A stretch of DNA of 9,927 nt from an uncultured Prevotella sp. (lineage in GTDB: Bacteria > Bacteroidota > Bacteroidia > Bacteroidales > Bacteroidaceae), in assembly GCA_900546575.1 (NCBI GenBank), contig URDM01000088.1:1-9927 (forward strand). The letters are read 5' to 3'. A program made the translations under genes and the position numbers. Below the pieces are notes generated by a model. It was not told where the DNA came from and searched no databases. It saw nothing but the letters and a program-made list of their open reading frames with translations. Of the stretch, positions 4,791 to 9,927 are shown piece after piece. Each line of letters opens with the position of its first letter. The first letter of the stretch is position 1.

Positions 4791-6566
4791 ATGAAGGGTT
4801 TCATCAAAAGCGTACTCGCAACTATCGTAGGCATAGTTGTATTTGTAATCATAGCCGGAATATTCGGCGTGATGAGCATTGTAGGAATGGTGGCATCGGA
4901 CCAGGCTACACAAACCGTGAAGGACGGATCAGTACTCGTATTAGACCTATCGGGAACAATCGAGGAACAGGGACAGGATGACATCATTGGCAAATTGACA
5001 GGCTCCTACGCATCGACTAAGGGCCTCAACGACATACTTGCCGCAATAGGCAAAGCCAAGGACAACCCCAACGTGAAGGGAATATACATAGAGGCTGGCG
5101 TGCTAAGCGCAAGCTATGCCACACTGCAGGAGATACGTGGCGCACTGGAGCAGTTCCGCAAGAGCGGCAAGTGGATTGTAGCCTACGCCAACTCATACTC
5201 GCAAGGCGCCTACTACGTGTCGTCGGCTGCCAACAAGGTGTACATCAATCCGCAGGGTATGCTCGAATGGCACGGCATAGGCACTCAACCCATATTCTAC
5301 AAGGACCTGCTCGCCAAGTTCGGCGTAAAGTTCCAGGTAGTGAAGGTGGGAACATTCAAGAGCGCCACCGAGACATATACCGAGGAGCACATGAGCGATG
5401 CCAACCGCCTGCAGACCCAGATGTTTGTAGGAGGAATGTGGAACAACGTGTGCCAGGCAGTAAGCAAGAGCCGCGGCATAAGCGTCGACTCGCTCAACTC
5501 ATACGCTGATGAACTGACAGAGTTCCAGCCTACCAACCTTCTCGTAAAGCGCAAGATGGTGGACGGTGTAATGTACACCGACAAGGTGAAGGATGTCGTG
5601 AAGAAGCTGCTTAAACTTGAAGATGACGACACGGTGCCGCAAATCAGCGTGAGCGACATGCTCAACACAAAGGACACAAATACTGCCGACGACGAAATAG
5701 CCGTATATTATGCCTACGGCAACATCGTGCAGAGCGAAGCCGCATCGGCACTGACCGGTGGCGGACATAATATCGTGGCATCCAAGGTATGCAAGGACCT
5801 CGAAGCGCTGATGAACGACGACAACGTCAAGGCTGTAGTAATACGTGTAAATTCGGGTGGCGGCGACGCATACGCATCCGAACAGATATGGCACCAGGTG
5901 AGCATGCTGAAACAGAAGAAGCCCGTAGTGATATCAATGGGCGACTATGCCGCTTCGGGTGCCTACTATATGTCGGCTCCTGCATCGTGGATTGTGGCAC
6001 AGCCCAACACTCTGACAGGCAGCATCGGAATATTCGCTGCCATTCCAGACATGAGCGGACTGGTGACACAGAAGCTCGGAGTGAAGTTTGATGAGGTGAA
6101 GACCAACCGCCACACCACCTTCGGCAATGTAATGGCCCGTCCGTTCAGCGCCGAAGAGACAGCCATACTGCAGGCTTATGTCAACCGTGGCTACCAGCTC
6201 TTCCGCAAGCGTGTAGCCGACGGACGACGCATGCCGACAGAAGCTGTAGAAAAGATAGCACAAGGACGTGTATGGCTGGGCAACGATGCGTTGAAGATAA
6301 AGCTGGTAGACCAGCTTGGAAGTCTTGACGATGCCGTGCATAAGGCAGCACAACTTGCCAAGGTAAAGAGCTACTACACAACCGACTATCCGGCTCCGTT
6401 GTCATGGACCGACCAGCTGATGGGCTCTGTCAGCGGTGGCAACTACCTCGACGAACAGCTACGTCTGACACTGGGCGACATGTATGAGCCGTTCTGCCTG
6501 ATGCGCAATCTCAACAACCGACAGGCGCTGCAGGCACGTATGCCATACGTATTGAACATTAGATAG
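4791..6566 (+). CDS. sppA: Signal peptide peptidase SppA, 67-kDa type (protease IV)
   Basis: The 591-residue protein is a membrane-anchored serine protease (family S49) that degrades cleaved signal peptides and other membrane-associated peptides. A single hydrophobic anchor lies at about 7-31. Two tandem S49 domains follow (about 45-270 and 300-525), as in the E. coli enzyme (618 residues). By comparison with E. coli SppA, the catalytic dyad is split between the domains. The lysine is Lys190 in VGTFKSA of the N-terminal domain; the serine nucleophile is Ser389 in GDYAASGAYYMS of the C-terminal domain. The C-terminal domain also has the oxyanion-region motif RVNSGGGDAYASE (352-364). Both catalytic residues are present, so it should be active. 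It is first in the operon, 11 nt before lpxK, consistent with shared envelope duties. Confidence 0.95.
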   Translation: MKGFIKSVLATIVGIVVFVIIAGIFGVMSIVGMVASDQATQTVKDGSVLVLDLSGTIEEQGQDDIIGKLTGSYASTKGLNDILAAIGKAKDNPNVKGIYIEAGVLSASYATLQEIRGALEQFRKSGKWIVAYANSYSQGAYYVSSAANKVYINPQGMLEWHGIGTQPIFYKDLLAKFGVKFQVVKVGTFKSATETYTEEHMSDANRLQTQMFVGGMWNNVCQAVSKSRGISVDSLNSYADELTEFQPTNLLVKRKMVDGVMYTDKVKDVVKKLLKLEDDDTVPQISVSDMLNTKDTNTADDEIAVYYAYGNIVQSEAASALTGGGHNIVASKVCKDLEALMNDDNVKAVVIRVNSGGGDAYASEQIWHQVSMLKQKKPVVISMGDYAASGAYYMSAPASWIVAQPNTLTGSIGIFAAIPDMSGLVTQKLGVKFDEVKTNRHTTFGNVMARPFSAEETAILQAYVNRGYQLFRKRVADGRRMPTEAVEKIAQGRVWLGNDALKIKLVDQLGSLDDAVHKAAQLAKVKSYYTTDYPAPLSWTDQLMGSVSGGNYLDEQLRLTLGDMYEPFCLMRNLNNRQALQARMPYVLNIR

Positions 6567-6577
6567 TAAACAACATA

Positions 6578-7702
6578 ATGAGAACAGAAGGAGATTTCAT
6601 AAAAATAAATGAGTGGCTTGTGCCTTTGAGCTGGCTGTACGGCATCGGTGTGCGAATACGCAACTGGATGTTTGACATCGGAATGCTCAAAAGCCAAAGC
6701 TACGACATACCCATCATATCGGTGGGCAACATCACCGTGGGAGGTTCGGGCAAGACCCCTCACGTGGAATATCTCATAAACCTGTTGCACGACAAGTTGA
6801 AGATCGGAGTGCTCTCGCGCGGATACAAGCGCAAGAGCCACGGTTATGTGCTTGCCCATAAGGATACTACTATGCCCGAGATAGGCGACGAACCCTATCA
6901 GATGCGACGTAAGTTTGACGACATATACGTGGCTGTAGACCGCAACCGCCGCAACGGCATCGACCGCCTTACGCACGACGACGAGACCAAGGACATCGAC
7001 GTGATACTGCTTGACGATGCCTATCAGCACCGATATGTGAAGCCGGGCATAAACATTCTGCTCGTCGACTACCACCGACTCATAATCTACGACAAGCTGT
7101 TGCCTGCCGGACGCATGCGCGAACCGCAGGAGGGCAAGTCGAGAGCCGACATAGTAATAGTGACGAAATGTCCGAAAGACCTGAAGCCGATGGAGTATCG
7201 TGTACTGAAACGTGCCATGAACCTGTACCCATATCAGGAACTTTACTTCACCACGCTGCAATACGAAACGCTGAAACCCGTTTTCGAGGGTGAGCGCAAG
7301 CCTATCAGCTCGCTGCCGAAGGACATCAACATACTGCTGCTCACGGGCATCGCATCGCCCCAACAGATGATTGTAGACCTGCAACCCGTGTCGAAGAACA
7401 TCACACCCGTGACCTTCGGCGACCACCATCAGTTTACCGATGCCGACATAGAGCGCGTATGCCAGACATTCGACTCAATGCCTTCGCCCAAAATGATTAT
7501 AACAACCGAGAAGGACGCAACACGACTGACGCATACGGGCGACATCCCCGACGACGTGAAGAAGAACATCTACGCCCTACCCATCAGAATAAAATTCATG
7601 CAGGACGGCGAAGATGAGTTTAACAATAAAATCATAAGCTATGTACGAAAAAATTCAAGAAACAGCATCTTGGCTAAAAAAAAGGATGACCACAAGTCCT
7701 GA
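6578..7702 (+). CDS. lpxK: Tetraacyldisaccharide 4'-kinase LpxK (lipid A biosynthesis)
   Basis: The 374-residue enzyme phosphorylates the 4' position of the tetraacyldisaccharide-1-phosphate precursor to give lipid IVA, on the inner face of the inner membrane. An N-terminal hydrophobic/amphipathic helix (about 9-35) fits membrane association. The Walker A motif is GNITVGGSGKTP (50-61, Lys59). SRGYKRKS (80-87), GDEP (103-106) and the catalytic DDAYQHR (146-152; family usually DDGLQH-like) follow. The C-terminal family signatures GDHHQFT (281-287) and TTEKDATRL (309-317) are present. It begins 11 nt after sppA. Its last 20 codons overlap the start of the purine nucleoside phosphorylase gene by 62 bp, ending in a lysine-rich tail encoded across a run of eight A. 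The overlap suggests translational coupling. The assignment is secure. Confidence 0.95.
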   Translation: MRTEGDFIKINEWLVPLSWLYGIGVRIRNWMFDIGMLKSQSYDIPIISVGNITVGGSGKTPHVEYLINLLHDKLKIGVLSRGYKRKSHGYVLAHKDTTMPEIGDEPYQMRRKFDDIYVAVDRNRRNGIDRLTHDDETKDIDVILLDDAYQHRYVKPGINILLVDYHRLIIYDKLLPAGRMREPQEGKSRADIVIVTKCPKDLKPMEYRVLKRAMNLYPYQELYFTTLQYETLKPVFEGERKPISSLPKDINILLLTGIASPQQMIVDLQPVSKNITPVTFGDHHQFTDADIERVCQTFDSMPSPKMIITTEKDATRLTHTGDIPDDVKKNIYALPIRIKFMQDGEDEFNNKIISYVRKNSRNSILAKKKDDHKS

Positions 7703-8450
7703 AACAGCCATCATCCTCGGTACGGGGCTCGGACAACTCGCCACGGAAATAACCGACAGCTACGAATTTTCATATAAGGACATACCTAACTTCCCCGTGT
7801 CGACGGTTGAAGGACATGCAGGAAAACTTATTTTCGGCAAACTTGGCGGCAAGGACATCATGGCTATGGAAGGACGCTTCCACTACTACGAGGGCTACTC
7901 GATGAAGGAGGTGACCTTCCCCATACGCGTAATGTACGAACTTGGCATCAAGACCCTCTTTGTAAGCAATGCGTCGGGAGGTATGAACCCGGAGTTCAAG
8001 ATTGGCGACCTGATGATCATAACCGACCATATCAACCTCTTCCCCGAACATCCGTTGCGCGGAAAGAACTTCCCTACGGGTCCGCGTTTCCCTGACATGC
8101 ACGAGACATACGACCACGCTCTCATCAACGAGGCTGACAATATAGCCCGCGAGAAGGGCATTCGTGTGGTGCATGGCGTGTACGTAGGCGTACAGGGTCC
8201 AACATTCGAGACTCCTGCCGAATATCGTATGTATCACCGCATGGGTGGCGACGCTGTGGGTATGAGCACCGTGCCTGAGGTCATAGTGGCTCACCATTGT
8301 GGCATACGCACATTCGGCATATCCGTAATAACCGACCTCGGACTGGAAGATACGCCTGTTGAGGTGTCGCACGAGGAAGTGCAGGTGGCTGCCAATGCCG
8401 CACAGCCGCTCATGACCGAAATAATGCGCGAGATGATACGCAGAGCATAA
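7641..8450 (+). CDS. Purine nucleoside phosphorylase, trimeric PNP/MTAP family
   Basis: The 269-residue enzyme belongs to the trimeric PNP/MTAP (family 2) phosphorylases of purine salvage, which cleave nucleosides with phosphate to base and ribose-1-phosphate. Family landmarks in order are: phosphate loop GTGLG (27-31); MEGRFHYYEGY (76-86), containing the phosphate/ribose His81 and Glu84; SNASGG (109-114); GPTFETPAE (186-194), with base-contacting Glu190; VGMSTVPE (206-213), with Met208; and ITDLG (230-234). The residue aligned with human PNP Asn243 is Asp232, as in MTAP, so base preference may be broader than 6-oxopurines. I keep the start at 7641 because the N-terminus MYEKIQETASWLKKRM matches what I recall of Bacteroidales homologues; Met16 (7686) is an alternative. 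The start lies 62 bp inside lpxK, and thiL follows 21 nt after the stop. Confidence 0.93.
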   Translation: MYEKIQETASWLKKRMTTSPETAIILGTGLGQLATEITDSYEFSYKDIPNFPVSTVEGHAGKLIFGKLGGKDIMAMEGRFHYYEGYSMKEVTFPIRVMYELGIKTLFVSNASGGMNPEFKIGDLMIITDHINLFPEHPLRGKNFPTGPRFPDMHETYDHALINEADNIAREKGIRVVHGVYVGVQGPTFETPAEYRMYHRMGGDAVGMSTVPEVIVAHHCGIRTFGISVITDLGLEDTPVEVSHEEVQVAANAAQPLMTEIMREMIRRA

Positions 8451-8471
8451 ATCACACATTATATAATATAT

Positions 8472-9542
8472 ATGACAGACATTTCAAAACTCGGTGAGTT
8501 CGGACTGATCCATCATCTCACCGATAACATAAAGACAAAGAACGAATCTACTATCAAAGGCGTGGGCGACGACTGCGCCGTACTGCACTATCCCGACTCT
8601 GAAGTGCTCGTAACTACCGATATGCTTATGGAGGGTGTACACTTCGACCTCACTTACATCGACATGCAGCACCTCGGATACAAGTCGGCTATGGTCAACA
8701 TCAGCGACATATTCGCCATGAACGGCACTCCGCGACAGCTCACTGTAAGCTTGGCGCTGAGCAAGCGATTCAAGGTGGAGGACATGGAGCAGTTCTACAG
8801 CGGTCTGCGTATGGCTTGCGAGAAATGGGGTGTTGACATCGTTGGTGGCGACACCACATCATCTTACACTGGTCTGGCTATCAGCATCACTTGTATAGGC
8901 GAGGCTCGCAAGGAGGACATTGTATATCGCAACGGTGCCAAGGATACCGACCTTATCTGCGTGACGGGCGACCTCGGTGCTGCCTATATGGGTCTGCAGC
9001 TGCTCGAACGCGAAAAGAGCGTCTACTATCAGCAGGTGGACGAGGCTCGCAAGAAGAACGACAAGCGTGCCCTGGAAGAGTTGCGCGACTTCCAGCCCGA
9101 CTTTGCAGGCAAAGAGTATCTGCTGCAACGCCAGTTGCAGACAGAAGCTCGTGGCGACATCATTGCACGCTTCCGCGAACTCAACATCCACCCTACTGCC
9201 ATGATGGACATCAGCGACGGACTGTCGAGCGAACTGATGCACATCTGCAAACAGTCGAACTGCGGTTGCCGCATCTACGAAAAGAACATTCCTATCGACT
9301 ACCAGACTGCTGTCATGGCTGAAGAAATGAACATGAATGTCACTACTTGTGCCCTGAACGGCGGCGAAGACTACGAACTGCTCTTCACCGTACCTATCGG
9401 CGACCACGAAAAGATTCAGCAGATGGATGGCGTGAAGATGATTGGACATATCACCCGCCCAGAACTCGGACAAATGCTCGTGACACGCGACAATCAGGAG
9501 TTTAAACTGAAAGCGCAGGGATGGAACCCGCTGAGCAAGTAA
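8472..9542 (+). CDS. thiL: Thiamine-monophosphate kinase ThiL
   Basis: The 356-residue enzyme uses ATP to phosphorylate thiamine monophosphate to the cofactor thiamine diphosphate, the last step of the pathway, in the cytosol. It has the PurM/AIR-synthetase fold. Metal- and nucleotide-binding motifs in order are: GVGDDCAV (30-37); TTDMLMEGVHFD (48-59); NISDIFAMNG (76-85); GGDTTSS (125-131); TGDLGAAYMGL (165-175); DISDGLSSEL (246-255); and GGEDYEL (297-303). Compared with E. coli ThiL (325 residues), the extra length lies mainly in a charged insertion at about 179-220, after the GDLGA motif. No other thi genes adjoin. The gene sits last in the operon, 21 A/T-rich bases after the phosphorylase gene, and is followed by a hairpin-rich element. 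Assignment is secure. Confidence 0.95.
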   Translation: MTDISKLGEFGLIHHLTDNIKTKNESTIKGVGDDCAVLHYPDSEVLVTTDMLMEGVHFDLTYIDMQHLGYKSAMVNISDIFAMNGTPRQLTVSLALSKRFKVEDMEQFYSGLRMACEKWGVDIVGGDTTSSYTGLAISITCIGEARKEDIVYRNGAKDTDLICVTGDLGAAYMGLQLLEREKSVYYQQVDEARKKNDKRALEELRDFQPDFAGKEYLLQRQLQTEARGDIIARFRELNIHPTAMMDISDGLSSELMHICKQSNCGCRIYEKNIPIDYQTAVMAEEMNMNVTTCALNGGEDYELLFTVPIGDHEKIQQMDGVKMIGHITRPELGQMLVTRDNQEFKLKAQGWNPLSK

Positions 9543-9581
9543 TGCTAAGTTGAAAGTAGATAAGAAAACAGTCATCACCAG

Positions 9582-9714
9582 TACGCCCCAACGGGGCAGA
9601 AGCACATAGCCCAGGGCAGCGCCCTGAGGGAACAAGCCACCAATAACAAAACGCCCTGTAAGGGCAAAAGCATTGATAATTAACGCTTTTGCCCTTGCAG
9701 GGCGTTTTGCTATT
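9582..9714. repeat. GC-rich multi-hairpin intergenic element
   Basis: Four short palindromes share one pattern, a 5-bp G/C-rich stem around a 3-nt centre: GCCCC-aac-GGGGC (9585-9597), AGGGC-agc-GCCCT (9613-9625), GCCCT-gta-AGGGC (9653-9665) and GCCCT-tgc-AGGGC (9691-9703). The last two are themselves the arms of a much longer inverted repeat. I recall similar strings (CGCCCC...GGGGC, CAGGGC..GCCCTGGG, CCCTGAAGGGCAAAAGC) between genes in many Bacteroidales genomes, so this is probably one copy of a dispersed REP-like family. No transposase is nearby. The palindromes are seen directly; family membership is from memory. Confidence 0.75.
9642..9714 (+). terminator. Long hairpin, possible terminator of the sppA-thiL operon
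   Basis: A 25-bp inverted repeat (9647-9671 with 9685-9709) has 24 Watson-Crick pairs and a 13-nt A/T-rich loop. It extends to 9642/9714 with one further mismatch. The right arm ends in CGTTTTGCTATTTTC, so a weak U-rich tail is present on the plus strand. It may end the operon transcript about 100-170 nt after thiL. Because it also belongs to the repeat element, its role as a terminator is inferred and not certain. Confidence 0.5.
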
Positions 9715-9802
9715 TTCAATCCATACAGAGAGTGTGTCAAAACATTAAACACAACATATTCAACGATTTTGGCTTTTAAAAGCAAAAAAAATCGAATTTC
9801 GT

Positions 9803-9833
9803 TTTGTCAATTCAAATATTATTTGTACCTTTG
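9803..9833 (+). promoter_or_regulatory. Near-consensus promoter of tRNA-Phe
   Basis: TTTG at 9803-9806, a spacer of exactly 19 bases, and TACCTTTG at 9826-9833 followed by CACTCGC fit the Bacteroidetes promoter consensus fully. Transcription should start about 9840, roughly 15 bases before the tRNA. A perfect 12-bp palindrome, GCTTTTAAAAGC (9772-9783), flanked by CGATTTT (9764-9770) and AAAATCG (9788-9794), lies just upstream in A/T-rich DNA. Confidence 0.8.
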
Positions 9834-9856
9834 CACTCGCTAAATAAAACACAGTT

Positions 9857-9927
9857 GGTGCCATAGCTCAGTTGGTAGAGCAAAGGACTGAAAATCCTTG
9901 TGTCCCCGGTTCGATTCCTGGTGGCAC
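9857..9927 (+). tRNA. tRNA-Phe (anticodon GAA), cut by the window end
   Basis: A complete cloverleaf can be drawn. The acceptor 5' strand is GGTGCCA, pairing with TGGCAC plus the next, unseen base. The D-stem is GCTC/GAGC with loop AGTTGGTA; the anticodon stem is AAGGA/TCCTT around loop CTGAAAA, giving anticodon GAA (Phe). The variable loop is GTGTC and the T-loop TTCGATT. The T-stem CCCGG/CCTGG contains one C-T mismatch at pair 51:63. The window ends after position 71 of the tRNA, so the last acceptor base and the discriminator are missing. Confidence 0.95.

Noticed and set aside
6443..7429. Minus-strand open frame (328 codons) across sppA and lpxK
   Set aside because: It spans the junction of two clear genes on the other strand and shows no domain or promoter of its own.
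7676..7683. Programmed -1 frameshift at the A8 tract joining LpxK to the phosphorylase
   Set aside because: A -1 shift from the lpxK frame does not enter the phosphorylase frame, which is +1. No downstream stimulatory structure stands out, and the phosphorylase has its own start.
9730..9742. GAGTGTGTCAAAA, reminiscent of an insertion-sequence terminus
   Set aside because: There is no matching inverted partner, transposase or target duplication in the window, so it is too short to support a mobile element.
8859..9785. Minus-strand open frame (308 codons) running through the hairpin element into thiL
   Set aside because: It depends on reading through the repeat element and the antisense of thiL, and there is no TAnnTTTG element before its start. 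It is treated as a chance frame.

Overview
The window looks like chromosomal DNA from a Bacteroidales bacterium, most likely Prevotella or a close relative. Recognisable promoters have the Bacteroidetes form (TAnnTTTG at -7, sometimes TTTG about 18-19 bases upstream). Strong Shine-Dalgarno sequences are absent, and the proteins read like Bacteroidales homologues. Most of the content is conserved housekeeping and envelope genes, not an obvious island; I see no transposase, integrase, CRISPR array or toxin-antitoxin pair.

Left part (1-1800, minus strand). Positions 1-225 look like the promoter and leader of a ribosomal RNA operon whose 16S gene would lie just beyond the left edge. Upstream of it on the same strand is a complete DUF1846 gene (289-1752) with its own promoter.

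Intergenic 1753-2178. This region holds two unrelated repeats that both have a 22-bp period. One is a five-unit array of 15-bp palindrome-like cores (1812-1914) that starts 4 bp upstream of the putative -33 box of the DUF1846 gene. The other is a decaying four-unit direct repeat (1959-2046). A promoter for the next operon follows.

2179-3187, plus strand. Three small genes encode a YtxH-like protein, a two-helix holin-like (Phage_holin_3_6-type) membrane protein and a small unknown protein. They probably form an envelope-associated operon. It ends at a strong bidirectional hairpin terminator shared with the convergent ThrE-family exporter gene (3219-4598, minus).

4599-9542. A 192-bp divergent promoter region separates the exporter from a plus-strand operon: sppA (membrane protease IV), lpxK (lipid A 4'-kinase), a trimeric-type purine nucleoside phosphorylase and thiL (thiamine-monophosphate kinase). 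Spacings are 11 nt, a 62-nt overlap and 21 nt, so the genes are probably co-transcribed and partly translationally coupled, although their pathways (envelope maintenance, purine salvage, thiamine cofactor) are unrelated.

Right part (9543-9927). A GC-rich multi-hairpin repeat element follows thiL. Then comes a near-consensus promoter driving tRNA-Phe(GAA), which the window cuts two bases short of its discriminator end.

The best candidates for something undescribed are the exactly phased 22-bp palindrome array and its placement at a promoter, the hairpin repeat element after thiL, and the small YtxH/holin/unknown trio. No complete new system is evident.
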